Of a DNA stretch of 64,000 nucleotides, positions 46,831-58,817 are shown piece after piece; within the stretch, counting starts at the first letter, position 1; each line of letters opens with the position of its first letter. The notes beneath the pieces are model-generated. The model made no database searches. It was not told the origin of the DNA and was given only the letters and a program-made list of their open reading frames with translations. The stretch is from Mycogone perniciosa. Taxonomy: Eukaryota; Ascomycota; Sordariomycetes; Hypocreales; Hypocreaceae. Both the position numbers and the translations under genes were made by a program. The stretch is from positions 682,001 to 746,000 of the forward strand of contig JAOALB010000002.1 in the NCBI GenBank assembly GCA_025331125.1, written 5' to 3'.

Positions 46831-49800
46831 GGTCGTCTGAGGAGATGGACCAGTCCAGTGCCAAGGTGAAGTTTCGGTGTAACCGGGATCTACGGTCGGT
46901 GCGGTGCGGTGCGAGGGGATTATGGCCGTCGGTAGAATTGGGAGGCTAAGCCAATGGAGTTGGGCGGCGGATTGCAACTGCGGTGCTGGTTATGCAATCA
47001 TCGGATGGCGGTGCATGGAAGCGAGACGTTCCGATCGTTCTCTTCGACGGGGTAGGGCAGCGCAGCGAAGTGAATGGCCCGTTTCGTTCGCAGGATTCGC
47101 AGTGAAGAGACTCGGGCAGAGTGCCAGGTTTGGCGGGTGTTGCTGGTCTGGTCGAGAGAAGGACGGCTGCCAACAGTTCAAGGCAACGCAAGGCAAAGCA
47201 GCGCAAAGCAACGCAGCGTACGCACTTCCCGAAGCGAAGCAGAACGCAAGCCAAACACACACACGACTGACTGGAGGGGGTCGAGGGGCGATTGGTGAGA
47301 ACGAGTGTCGGACTCAGCAGTCGGCGAGCTGATGAGTAATGGCAATGGCGGTACTGCAGATCAAGAAAGAAAGGGAAAAGTGAAAAAGACCGAGTTTGGA
47401 GCGGGAGAGGATGGACGGACAGATGGGCTGGCTGGCGGGTGCAGAGCAGGTACCAGGGACTGATTGACGTGACAACCTCCCCATGCTCATCAGGATAAGG
47501 TATGAAGTGACAGGATGGTGTCACAAGTTGGCACCCTGTTCGGTTAGGTTAGCATCTGAGGTACCTAAAATTAGATGGTTTGGACGGCATTTTCCTGCTC
47601 CGTCCCTTAAGGCCTTACCATGAGATGGCACGTACGTAGGAAGTACGTAGGACGTTACGGAGTACAGGTATTGGGTATTCATGCCAGCAGAGTTTCGGAA
47701 TCGATTTCTTGTATGCTTTCTTTTTTTGTGCTCCCTCTCATCCCTCTCCAATTGGTCCCTAGTGGAGGTTTTGCGAGACAGGCGGGATCCCACCTGGAAT
47801 GTCGACACCAAGGAGGCCGCACAAGGTACTCTGGAATTTGGCACAGCATCATGCCATCCTATGTACATGTAATCCGATTTCCCAAGTCTGAAATGCTAAA
47901 ACGTCTCCATAGGGCAAAAAAAGAAATGTCAGTGGCTGTGTGCGGACGACCAGCTCCGTTTTCCATACGAACCACTGTGGGACTTGGGAGTGTGGCGTAG
48001 CCATCGTCAACAACAAGTGAGCAAGGTCAGGGGCTGTTATTGCTAGTGACGTCCACAGACAAGGGAGGATTGCTCGACTCCCTTTCTTTCGTGACATGTA
48101 CTTTGTAGAGTCATTAATCATTACGAGCACTACGAGTACTACAAGTATGTACTACTGTCTACTCACTACTAGTAGTACTTCAAGGTTAGTAGGTTGGCCT
48201 CCGGTTGAAACTGAAACCCGCGTAAAGGATTCGGGGTTTTCATCAAAAACCAGTCGTTCGTTTGACCTTCACGAGCGACTAGGACAAGTCGGGACAAGTG
48301 GTCGCTGTACCTCATCTCGATCTCATGTACGGTGGCTGACGGAGTAACTTATAATATTAACAAGTAGCTGCTGGTACTAATGGTACTACGTCAAACGAGT
48401 GATAGCTGAAACTGACCGAAATGGCTAGTAGGTCGGGAGACGTTTATTTGTACAGATATCTTTCGGGGCTTCACTGTCCTGAGTTGGGGATTGTTATATG
48501 CCATCTCCAAGTCGTCGAGCTCGCATGTACATATCTCTGGCCAAAAATCGCTGGCACTACTGCACCCTCCACGGAAAGTCTCCGAAGCTGTCCGCCTTAC
48601 CATCAGCTCTCAGTCGAAACGACCCCGGATTACGGAGTAGGTGCGTGAACACGAAGGGCTACTGATACTCGTATTCAGGTATCTAGCAAAATCGGCACCC
48701 GGACGAACCTACCTGCCGCTATAGGGTTCCAGGCTTCGTCAGGAACCAGGCACAGGCACGCAAATGCAACGGAGCAAGGCAGCTGTTAGTCAGCATGTCC
48801 AGGTGCTGTTTCACTTTGATAGAGGGCCTCTTGGGCGAAACAGCATATCTGTGGTGGCTTGATTGTTGGGGGCTGGCTTGGCTGGGGTGAAAGAGTTGAA
48901 ACGATACCCGCCCGCTGTCAGTTCTCGCATTTCGCATCCTTTCTGCCTACACGTGCAGATGAATAAATAAATCGATTGGGCAAATCCATATCATCCCGCC
49001 TCAGGGTTCAAACCGGGCAAAACGTTCGATATCCGAATTGCCGAAGTTACAGGGCTGTCCTGATAGTACCGCGATGATACCCTACCTATACCTTCAGTTG
49101 CCCGGCATTTAAAGGGACGGGGTACAATTATCCATCCAACACAATGTTCCCTTTCAGGACTCTTCCCGCGCCTTGTTTGGCTAGTTATTAGAAATTGTTC
49201 TGACTCTCATACCAACTACTACTATCTACGGACTAGGAACCACAGCTATGTCTCAGTGCCTGTCAATCCTCATTCTCGGGTTACGGCAACAGCCACAGTC
49301 AGAAATTGGTTGTCGTTAAGTGGTCAATTCAACTTCATGCCTCACAATTGGGCTCAATCTTCGACATTAATACACATTCCGCTATTCGTTAGGTACCTCC
49401 CGAGGTTCTACTCTACTTTGTTCGAACAGCGACCGTTGGACCGTTGAGCCGTTGGACCAGCCTCGTTAACCCCATCTGGGGCATTTGAAACAGAACAACA
49501 GCCAGGGGGTTGAGATGCGCCTGCGCCCTTGTTATGACCCATGGTCTGTGCTGAATCAACAGCCCATGTCTGTATCTAACGTCTACGGAGTAGCATCGAG
49601 GCCAATCTAATACTGTTTATTACATACGAAGTACGGAGTAGAATATGAGTTGGTGATCGCCGGCCAAATTCCCACGCGGTTGAGACCTCACTCACATAGC
49701 ATACCATCTGCATCCGTATTCTCCATTAAACTCTGACTCGTCGGCTGATCCTTCATACTCTTACTCAAGACCAACGGGTTTGGCATAGAGAAGCGATTCT

Positions 49801-50008
49801 GTGCTCGCCTGTCCATCACCTGTTGATCTGGCCATTGCCTTGATGAGAGGTCTGCTCCATTGCCATACTTGACTGTAGCTGGAGTGTGATAGTATTTCTA
49901 GGAAAGATCGTATTATTATATTAATAAACGATAAGCTGTTGGAAGGGTATCGTAGCCCAAACCAGCAATGGGAAAACGCTTCGGTCGTTAATTTGTCATG
50001 GCTGGCAA
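46831..50008. other. Gene-free 3.2 kb spacer upstream of LIM-RhoGAP
   Basis: No supported gene. The first 700 bp are G-rich on the plus strand and A/C/T-rich on the transcribed strand, as for a leader of the minus-strand gene. An imperfect GGCAAAGCAACGC-like repeat lies at about 47178-47218. TACGGAGTA-type copies occur at about 47655, 48632, 49585 and 49630. Confidence 0.6.
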
Positions 50009-50718
50009 TTATTGCTCGCCGACAAGTCTCTTCACCTTCTCTAGCAGCAGTGTGCTCTCTCTCCCCAGCTTCTTTTTGCCATTCTTGTCCCACGTTTTGG
50101 CTATGGCCTTCTTGAATCTCTCACGCTCTGCTAGCTTCTGCTGCCGTTCCTCCATCCGTCGCTCAAACTCCTTTTTCTTCTCCTCCGCCTCTGTCCGCCG
50201 CTGCTCAGCCCTTTGCAGTTGCTTGTCGTAATAACCTGGACGCCTTGTTCTTCGGCGTGCACCATCACTGGGACCTTCGGTCTTCTCAGGGTCAGCTCCA
50301 GCTTGAGCCTTCTCCTCATCCTTTAGCATGAGCTGCCTAGTGGGGTGAATCTGCTCCTCCTCATCACCCTCTGAGGCGTCATCCTTCTCTGGCTTGTCAT
50401 GATCCTGTGGAGGGGCTTCAACCTCCTTTGCCGCTGCCGCCTCTGCGGTTCCCCCCTCTCTAGCCTTGATCTTTGCATATGCCTTTTTGACCTTGGCCTT
50501 GTGGATCAGATCCCGCTTTATCTTGGTGACTAGTGTGATGTCATGTGAGCGATGATGAGTGGGAAGGGGAAGAAGATTTTTTTTTTGAAAGGGGGAGACA
50601 AACCTTTGCGACGCCATGGGCCGTCTGGCAAATTTTCAGGGCCTACTCTGAAGCCATGCTTGAGCTTCTTGGCCTCAGGGCCCGGCGCAGAGCCCTCCAG
50701 CGTTCGTTTAGGAGCCAT
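50009..50718 (-). CDS. FYV7: rRNA-processing protein Fyv7
   Basis: Nucleolar factor for small-subunit pre-rRNA processing. Two exons: 50718-50604 and 50529-50009, intron of 74 bp in phase 1 (GTTTGT...TAG), 211 aa. The N-terminal signature HGFRVGPENLPDGPWRRK, then VTKIKRDLIHKAKVKKAYAK, is the conserved Fyv7 core and bridges the intron. The middle is acidic and Ala-rich. From about residue 120 the protein is a Lys/Arg/Glu-rich helix (RRPGYYDKQL, EEKKKEFERRMEERQQKLAER), probably a single long alpha-helix or coiled coil, with a basic end. The donor GTTTGT is weaker than those of other genes in the window. Assignment rests on the N-terminal core. Confidence 0.87.
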
Positions 50719-51368
50719 CGTAGAGAAGCTGTTTACACAGAAACGTGATGCCTCGACTTTTCGGACAAGGTTGGCCGGTGAGGCTGAAGGTGAATGAGCG
50801 TCAATGCCGACCAGCTCTTGCGCTAAATGCAGTAAATGCAGGGTGAGCGTGTGATCACCGAGTCGCAATCGCTGGCTGTCCGATAGCGCTCCGCTACAGC
50901 GACTTTTACCGAGGTGGGGTTCTGAATCCAGCCTTCCAGGTGCCCCAACTGACCTAAACCCACCCAACGATGACGCTGAAGGACTCCACTATCCGAGCCA
51001 GTCCTGCGCCGGAAGACGGTTGGCTCTATTAATCCTACCTACATAATATCACCTGCGGCCTGCCAGATATGGCCTTGGGCTCCGAGATGACCGACCACTC
51101 TTACAACTGTCCCCTTGCTTTCTTGGCCAAAGACAAAACGATTACTTGCAGAAACGAGAGCAGCAGCGGGAGAAGCCTCAGCCACAGCAGCCGCCGCAGC
51201 ACACGGGAATCCCTGTATATGACAGTCGCAGATCAGCTCCAGATGGTGACGCTTTCGGCGACGGCCTCGTCCATCACCCTGGCAGCTGAGCCTTCTTCTT
51301 CATTATTTAGGCAGTCCTCGATCCGTTTTTGGAACCACAGCTCGGCTGTAGCTTAAAAGCCCTCACAA
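50719..51368. other. Divergent promoter region of Fyv7 and Atos-like genes
   Basis: 650 bp between divergent starts. No clear motif and no gene seen. Confidence 0.6.
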
Positions 51369-53797
51369 ATGCCCATCTTCCAAGACGATCTCGAACATGA
51401 ACCACCGGCCTCCCAGAGTCCCGGTCTCGTGGCCCTCGAGCCGCCGACATCGAGGATGCGCCGCCTCTCTGAGGAGAGTCTTCGAACTGAGCTATGCGAA
51501 GGCCCCATTCCCGATAGTCCAATGCGTCCGTCGACCCCAAGGAGCGACGAGGAGGCCAGGACGTCGGATCGAGCTGAGTTGATCCAGATGTTGAAGAGAG
51601 GGGAGAGTCCAACATGGATACCAAACCGGCATGTACGTTGATACTCCTCCACCACGAGCAAATTTTCACTCTCCCGGCTCTCAATATCAGCTATTAACAC
51701 ACAATTTGTTTATAGCTCGAGTCGATTCTGCAACACGATAACTCTCTGAACATGGATAAGACATCTCAAATGTCCCCCGAACCACCAAGCCTACTTCCAC
51801 CAGCTCAGATCACACCAGAGAAGAATAAATCGCCAGATACCACTATTGAGAGATTACAAGATGGACTGAATATCGAGCGACCGAGATCAGCATTACACAG
51901 GGGAGACTTCACAAGTGACGAAGCGGCCGCTGAGGCTAGGCAGTATGATGGGCTGGGTGGAAAGATAGACGAAGGCCGTGTGCCATCCGAGCACGCTTGG
52001 TTCGCAACATCGCCGCCGAGGGACTTTACGCCGTTTCAATGTGGGATGAGGACTCAACGACTGGATAGCGCGGGTAGCTTCAGATTGGGGACCTCACCAT
52101 TATCGTCATTGTCGAGCTTCGTCTATCAGCCACCTACAAGCCCCTTGGTCCAGTCTGAGACAAACGAGGACCTTGGCTTTTCCATGCCTCTTAGTGGAAT
52201 GGACCTCCCCCCAAAGAGCATGAGTTCGCCGAGGAGACATACACTTATGTCAGCAGTCTCTTCTCCTTTTGTCTCTCCGCCGTCGAGACCGTTCCTATCT
52301 CCTCGAATTCCCTCGCAGCGACGAGAGGGGGCATTGCCATACCAAGCACACCAGCCCCGTCGATCCTTGAATTCAACTCCGAGCTTCCTCCAACAGTATG
52401 GAACTTCGCCCCAGACCCTGGCATTCTTGCGGTCCCGGCGGCCATCTTTCGGCTCAGATACGTCACCCATCCAGCATGCCTCTATGGTTGGCTCTTATGA
52501 GGAGAGTATTCTTCGCGGCCGCATGTCGACTACACCATCGAAGCCTTTCGAGTTCCTCGCTCAAATTGGTGTATTGGGCAAGGGTAACTGCAAGTCTAGT
52601 CTCCGGTGCCCACCGCATGTAACCCTTCCTTTCCCAGCTGTGTTCTACAGTTACGGCAACACACCACACGGTAGGTCACGGCCTGATGACGGTCCGAGTC
52701 CTTACGTTGGTCAGGTCGACTTGGAAAATGGACTTCCTAATCCAGAAGAGGAGTCACGATCACGAAGAAAAGCTCAGAGCCGCTATGGCGACAGAAGGCA
52801 AACAGGTGGCGAAGCACCCGTGAGGATGGACAGCCAGGACACAGATCTGGAGCGTCGGAGACCTAGGCCGAAGCGTCGTTCCGGTTCTCCAAAAGCGCCC
52901 CCTGGGGGAAGTTATAGGATACCAGAACAGGGGCAGATTCAGATCATTGTGAAGAACCAAAACAAAACAGCCGTCAAGCTCTTCCTGGTTCCGTACGACT
53001 TGACCGGTATGGCCCCCGGAACAAAAACATTTATTCGGCAGCGCAGCTATTCGGCTGGCCCCATAATCGATAATATACCAAACATGTCCCAGGCGGACGG
53101 CATGGAACGCCCGATTCTCAGATATCTTGTCCATCTTCATATTTGCTGCCCATCGAAAGGGCGCTACCATTTATACAAAAGCGTTCGCATCGTATTTGCC
53201 AATCGTGTACCTGATGGCAAGGAGAAGTTGCGCAATGAGACGACCTGGCCCGAACCACGGTTCACCCCGTACAAGCCTATTCGGGTCATGAACCCACCGC
53301 TATCAGTCTCTAGTGGTCCCAGGGCTATGCTTGCTGCTGAAAAGGCATTCCGCAGGCGGAGCCTGGGCGTCCCGATCAGCGCCTCCATGCGGGCCTTCGA
53401 TATGATGGATGAAATCGGATCAACCACTCAGCTATCTGACTTTGGCGGCGGTAATACTCTCCCCGTGGACCCAATTCCACTCCGTCTGCCTACACTAGAT
53501 CGCATGGATAGCGATAACAATAGTGACACAACCAGCGTCACTGCGGGATTACGCTCCCCTGAGTCCTCGTCTCAAGCCAATAGTCGCCCCTCGACCAAAG
53601 ACTCGGGAGGACTGGGTTTCTGGGGCGCCCCGCAGTACGAGAAGCTGAATAAGGGCGATCTTGGCTATGGAGGCAACGCCTTTGGTATCTTGGGCGGCGG
53701 TGGTGCGCCAGGAACTGGGGCTGAGGGCCTGCTCTCCCAACGCCTGCGAGGTCTCGGGATGAAACCTCATCAACCCGGCGGTTCGCAGGACGACTGA
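51369..53797 (+). CDS. Atos-like (FAM214/chromosome-segregation domain) protein
   Basis: Exons 51369-51632 and 51716-53797, intron of 83 bp in phase 0 (GTACGT...TAG), 781 aa. Residues 1-340 are Ser/Pro-rich and disordered. The first conserved block lies near residues 355-400 (SYEESILRGRMST, then FLAQIGVLGKGNCKSSLRCPPH). The second runs about 490-600 with IQIIVKNQNKTAVKLFLVPYDL, GTKTFIRQRSY, RYLVHLHICCPSKGR and VFANRVPDGKEKLRNET. Together these are the paired domains of the Atos/FAM214 family, the second of which is also called chromosome segregation during meiosis. In animals Atos proteins act as nuclear regulators; in fungi the role is poorly defined. The C-terminus is Gly/Ser-rich. The 88-residue first exon lacks a domain but joins in frame. 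Confidence 0.87.
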
Positions 53798-54460
53798 TTG
53801 GGCATTACAATCTAAGCTATCTATCATCAAGACTATTTTATCACCATATTTTGCATAACTTATTCCCCGATGAGCATTGCCAATGGAAAGGCTAAGTGGA
53901 CACTCAGGGCATGGAGGGCTGTTTTCTTGGGCACATATCTATAGAATGGGTCCTACCGGAGTTTGTCTTTTCTCATCCCATTTGACTGGGTTGGAGATCA
54001 ATAGGTAGGCATGGCAATTTCTTTTTTCTTCATTACATCTCAGCTCCATTTGGACCCTGCATCCATCCTGGCTCTACGCCGTCGAGTTTTAAACCTACCC
54101 TGATGTAGGCAAGAACTCACATAGTTGAGAAAGAATACATAACAAATACCGAATATGAAACAGAAATGAATACATCTACTTTCCCAAGTAATCGATCACT
54201 AGGGAATTTTCTAGAATAAATACGATCCAGGGAAATTTGTAGAGTCTGAGAGTGTATACACATCGTTATGCGTGATTGGCATTGTACATCTCAATTCTAT
54301 AGATTACAAGTGGGAGTCTATCTTGTGTCAAAATATCATGAGCCTCAAAGCATTTCGCTCCTCATATATATTCCCCTTTGTATTCAACGCCATCATAACA
54401 CCTATTCATGACCGCCTTCTACCTTTTGTTGCTGGCATCACCACAACATGATACATCATA
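53798..54460. other. Convergent spacer
   Basis: AT-rich 3' flanks of the Atos-like and PPR-like genes. No gene. Confidence 0.6.
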
Positions 54461-57400
54461 TCATACAATCGCCGTCTTTTCGTTTTCACTTGATTCATTG
54501 GAAAACCTCATCCCAGGGACTTGCCCCTTGGGTCGATTCTTTCGATGGTTCCAATGGCGTCTGCGATTCCTTGGCTCGCCACATTTCAGAGCCTTGACAT
54601 AGGCCCGCTTCTTCGTCTGTTCACTTGTAGTGCGCAACGGACTCTTCACAACCCGGCGACGATCTCTCTGAAATTGAAGCTGTTTCTCCAAAGTCCGCTT
54701 CATAGTCTTCAGCTCTCTATGCGAGAAGGATTTAAGAGCCTTGCCAATTCCCTTTTTCAAACTTGTCTTTTTGTCTGTAGTCCAATTGCCGGGGAGATTC
54801 TCGTAGTCGGTAGTAGTGAAAGCATAGTGCAGTCGAGGGTATTTCCGCTCGATTTCCCTCAACTTTGCAGAAACGTCAGCGGACCAGGCGGCCAACTTAC
54901 GAAGTTTCAGCCACTGATGCTGTAAGCTGAGGACAGCAGCCTTGGACGCCTGGAGCACGCGAGTGTTTCTCATGTGGCGTCTTTCTTGGAGACTCCTCTT
55001 GCTGGGTGTCCATCCACGCCAGCGAGGCATGAGCATTGTCTCGCACCACCGCATAGCGGGCTCCCATTGGCCCATCTCGGCAAGATATCGAATGATGAGA
55101 TTCCAATTGCTTCGGGTCAACTTGAATCCCGCCTCTGTGACTTGCTTAATGCATCCCAGTAGACCCTCACCATCATTCTGTTCTCTATATGTCTTCGCCA
55201 CAACGGTAATCGGCCGAGAGAGATCGTATTGATGAATTGGATAAATACCTGCTGCCTTACGGTGTTGCGTGTTGGCAAGCACCCCATCCCATGTCCGAGT
55301 CCACAAAATATGCACCTGACCCAACTTCTTGTCTTTCAGGTAACCCAGCATCAGAGCAGATACAACCTCTGGAGGCAAGGCCTTTGCTCCTTTGTATTTT
55401 GGGAATATGCTGGCGTAGATATTGACGAGCTCCTCCACCGTTGCAAAGTCTCTCAAATCAACCAACAGCTTTATGGCGCGACCGATGCTCTTGGTTTGCT
55501 TCCTGAGATGCCTAAGATCGCCAGGAGCGACCGAAACGGAGCCCTCAGCCTTCGTACTACCCTCGCCGATGAGCAGAGACCGCAAGAAAGGGACGAAACC
55601 TTTTCCTAGCTGTCGTGTTCGATTGGCAGATGGTGCCCTTTTGAAGGCTGCTTCTAAGAGGGCAACCTGAGCGTCGAGATTCATGGATTGTCCTGCTCGC
55701 TGTAACTGGGTAGAGATGACCTCCACCAGCCCGAGTTCGCCAGTACGGACTGCTCCGGCCATGACAATAGCAAAATGCTCCGGCCCGACTGGAAAGAGTT
55801 TTTCTTTGTAAGCGCTACGCAGAAGACGGTAGGCAGGTTGGACTTGATCGACTCTAACAAGCGCTCGTAGAAGAAACTCATGGGTTTGATGATCCCATCC
55901 GACATCGAATTTCTTCATTGCCTGAAGAAACTCATAGCACTTGCTTAGCTTGCCTTGCATGCCATTGAAATAAATAAGCTGATTCCAGATGGCGGTGCTC
56001 GTTGTCTTTCGTTCTGCAAGTTCGACGCATATCCGTTCTGCTTCCATCAAGCGGTCATTTCGGCAGTATGCCATTACCAGCGACATGGCCATTTCCCTGG
56101 ACACGGGGACCTCATCTCGTTGAGACATGTTGAAGAAACGGAGGGTTGCCTCCAAGTCGCCCTTCTTCGCACTCATAGCCATGACGTGAGCGTATGTAAA
56201 AGAGTCTGGTTGGTGCATCTTGCAAATCTCATCGAAACAAGCTATGACTCGGCTGTAATCCTCGGCTCTCATGTAGCATTTCAGCAAAGTATTCCATATG
56301 TCAAGATCTGGCTTAACCCCGTATTGATTCGTCATGGTCTGAAGCTCTTCTTCCGCCTTGACGACATCTCCGACCTGCGCATAGACATTGATGGTGCTCC
56401 TAAAGGCCCTGGGACGTTTCAATACACGTGGGTAGCTTTTGACATAACGCTGCCATAGTTGCTGCACAGCCTGAACATCTCCTACTCCGGCATAAAACTT
56501 GAGAAACTTCTCAAAGCCCCATTGGTCAAGATCTCCGTGAGTGCGACGCCAATCTTGATAGATTTCCTGGAGGCCTTCGATGCCGGTGGGAAAATGCAAG
56601 TTGAATATGCCTCGAAGCAGGGGAATTGATGGTTTTGCGCCTGGCATATTTCGGTACGTTTTGTACAGTTCAGCAAGCCAGGTCATGTTGGATTTCAACT
56701 CCGAACCGCCCTGCCATCGGTCCAACACGTGAAGCAGAAAATCATGGTACATCTGATGATCCCCAAAGATCTCCAAAATGACAGCTGCTTGCCTTGGTTG
56801 ACAAGGCTGCATCAGCGCCAATTCCGCCAGTTTTCGTCGAAGCGCACTGAGACCAAGCTTTGAGGTCCGATACAAATTTATAGCACGCACGGGTCTTGCT
56901 CCATCGGTTGTGAGATACCGCTCGAAGGAGAAAAACAGCCTATCCAGACCAGGGAGATTCTCGAGTCGTTCGAAGCAGATATCGTCCGGTGGAGTATCAG
57001 GTCTCCATCTTAGATGAGACGCATAGAACTCCAACCAGACTCCGATAAGCGCTGGCCATTTCTCATTTGAAATGGTGTCTGCAAGTACATACTCAAGGCC
57101 ACCAGCGAGGCCTTTGAATTCCATGCCGGCCTTGAGCCTGTCAATGGCATACCCCAAATCACCAGAGCGCATGAGAACCAATACACCAGCAGCGAGAAAA
57201 TCATCATCCCATTCATCAACAGGGACTTGACGGAACAATGATATAGCCCTTCCAATCTCGACAATGCCTCGGGATTTGGAAAGGTATAGAACCACTTCGC
57301 GACGATGACTGGCTTGCTGCTGTTCATCCAGCCTGCGGTACAAATCCCAAACATCATGATAGTGCTCCTCATCTTGTCGTGAAAGCAAGCCCGCAAGAGG

Positions 57401-58000
57401 AGATTCATCCGCTTTCCATTGCGACTGTGCCAGATCTTTCGGGTGTGAGTGGGTCACACAACTCGACGAATCTGCCGATACATCGTCTTTTGTGCGGCCC
57501 TCAAGACCATAAAAATCCGTTATCGCAGATACTTGGCGTGACGGGTCTTTTTGTAATGAACTGGTTGGTGTCTGCACATTGCTCGGCTCTGTATTTTCGT
57601 GACGCACGAGAGGAGTTTGCGGACCCAACTCCGAGGCGGCAGTGGAAGAAGTGAAGTGTCTTCGTCTAGAAACGCCGACCGGAGGGCTTCCATCTTGGGG
57701 TCGTGGGAGACTCGGATACAATCGGCGGAGGAGCGAGGAGGCGCCATTCGGATACAAGAAGTCTAGCAGGAAAGCAGAGGCGACCAGGCCTGTCTGGAGC
57801 GGACGAGGGGCAGATTCGACGGGCTTAGGATCAGAAGCCCGTGCTGGCATGGGCCAGATGCTGGATATTTCAATAGCAGAGGCGCCATGCTGCCAGAACC
57901 CCGTATGAAGTCGGCGACAGCGCTTTGTTGAGCGGGTGGACTTGGGAAGAGCGCGCTGGAGGTTGCATGATTCCAGACTAGCCGCCGTTCTTTCGAGCAT
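54461..58000 (-). CDS. Pentatricopeptide-repeat-like protein, probably mitochondrial
   Basis: Single uninterrupted exon of 1179 aa. The first 40 residues are rich in Arg, Ser, Leu and Ala without acidic clusters (ESCNLQRALPKSTRSTKRCR), as expected for a mitochondrial presequence. A second hydrophobic stretch (QTGLVASAFLLDFLYPNG) follows. From about 500 to 800 the sequence falls into 35-residue helix-turn-helix units typical of PPR proteins, for example DLDIWNTLLKCYMRAEDY and SFTYAHVMAMSAKKGDLEAT, and IWNQLIYFNGMQGKLSKCYE. The C-terminal 120 residues are very basic (KRTLEKQLQFQRDRRR and similar), fitting RNA binding. PPR proteins act in mitochondrial RNA stability, processing or translation, or in complex I assembly (CIA84-type). 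I cannot choose among these. The lack of introns contrasts with its neighbours. Confidence 0.83.
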   Translation of the reverse strand: MLERTAASLESCNLQRALPKSTRSTKRCRRLHTGFWQHGASAIEISSIWPMPARASDPKPVESAPRPLQTGLVASAFLLDFLYPNGASSLLRRLYPSLPRPQDGSPPVGVSRRRHFTSSTAASELGPQTPLVRHENTEPSNVQTPTSSLQKDPSRQVSAITDFYGLEGRTKDDVSADSSSCVTHSHPKDLAQSQWKADESPLAGLLSRQDEEHYHDVWDLYRRLDEQQQASHRREVVLYLSKSRGIVEIGRAISLFRQVPVDEWDDDFLAAGVLVLMRSGDLGYAIDRLKAGMEFKGLAGGLEYVLADTISNEKWPALIGVWLEFYASHLRWRPDTPPDDICFERLENLPGLDRLFFSFERYLTTDGARPVRAINLYRTSKLGLSALRRKLAELALMQPCQPRQAAVILEIFGDHQMYHDFLLHVLDRWQGGSELKSNMTWLAELYKTYRNMPGAKPSIPLLRGIFNLHFPTGIEGLQEIYQDWRRTHGDLDQWGFEKFLKFYAGVGDVQAVQQLWQRYVKSYPRVLKRPRAFRSTINVYAQVGDVVKAEEELQTMTNQYGVKPDLDIWNTLLKCYMRAEDYSRVIACFDEICKMHQPDSFTYAHVMAMSAKKGDLEATLRFFNMSQRDEVPVSREMAMSLVMAYCRNDRLMEAERICVELAERKTTSTAIWNQLIYFNGMQGKLSKCYEFLQAMKKFDVGWDHQTHEFLLRALVRVDQVQPAYRLLRSAYKEKLFPVGPEHFAIVMAGAVRTGELGLVEVISTQLQRAGQSMNLDAQVALLEAAFKRAPSANRTRQLGKGFVPFLRSLLIGEGSTKAEGSVSVAPGDLRHLRKQTKSIGRAIKLLVDLRDFATVEELVNIYASIFPKYKGAKALPPEVVSALMLGYLKDKKLGQVHILWTRTWDGVLANTQHRKAAGIYPIHQYDLSRPITVVAKTYREQNDGEGLLGCIKQVTEAGFKLTRSNWNLIIRYLAEMGQWEPAMRWCETMLMPRWRGWTPSKRSLQERRHMRNTRVLQASKAAVLSLQHQWLKLRKLAAWSADVSAKLREIERKYPRLHYAFTTTDYENLPGNWTTDKKTSLKKGIGKALKSFSHRELKTMKRTLEKQLQFQRDRRRVVKSPLRTTSEQTKKRAYVKALKCGEPRNRRRHWNHRKNRPKGQVPGMRFSNESSENEKTAIV

Positions 58001-58817
58001 TGGTCCTAGCAGAAGATTTGATTTCCCGCACTGCTAGCTATTATACCACCGAACAAACGACGGTCGAATTGGCATGCCCCCGGCGGCAGCCAGGTCGCGA
58101 GTGTTGATATCAGCCAAGAGAGAGGAGCTAGAGGCGGCACCGGGGTGCCTCTCGCCGTGATGATATCGATAAGTTTCGTGGTTTCGACTGCACCAATGAA
58201 GGAGACATAGCATTCAAGGAGAAAGAAACAGGCCTTCGGATTGTGCGGCCGGCGCTGGGGATGCAAAGGAGGCCCAGTTATGGCAGAAACAGCCCCATCT
58301 TCATATTGGAGGTCCAAGATCAAAAAAAGATGGTTTTCAGATGGAGCCACTTACGATCTGTGGTGGGTCCTGAATGTGGTGGTGTGACTTGGCTGTGGCG
58401 AGTGGCAGGGTCTGCCACCTGCCAGCAGCTGTGACGATAAGCGCGACGATAACGATAAGGACGCTCAAGATTATAAAGTTGTCGCTGATCACCAATAGGT
58501 CACGAGTCTCAAGTCTACAACAAGAAAGATGTTGGTTCTCAGAAATACTGAAGAAAATGATATTGTAGCTATTAATGACACACAAAACTATCCATGTCCC
58601 ATATTTTCCCATTCTTTGATGGGCTGCTCATTTATCTCTCTGCCAACGCCAAAGACAATCCCGTTCCCAAGTATCCCAGATTCACAATCTCAGCAAGGCG
58701 TCCGATCCGATTGGGGAATGCCAACCCAATCCAAATATCGTACAAATACAATAGAGGTAATATTTTGATGCCCCATTACCGTCCGTAATTATCGCCATTT
58801 CCCGTTGTCTTGTTATG
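58001..58817. other. Spacer upstream of PPR-like gene
   Basis: Promoter of the PPR-like gene and 3' flank of the SR-rich gene. No gene. Confidence 0.6.

Noticed and set aside
46946..47524. 192-codon minus-strand frame upstream of LIM-RhoGAP
   Set aside because: Ser/Pro/Leu/Cys-rich translation of a C/T-rich leader with repeated GGCAAAGC units; no domain.
48990..49030. Possible tRNA T-loop (GGTTCAAACC)
   Set aside because: No matching acceptor, D or anticodon stems upstream within tRNA length.
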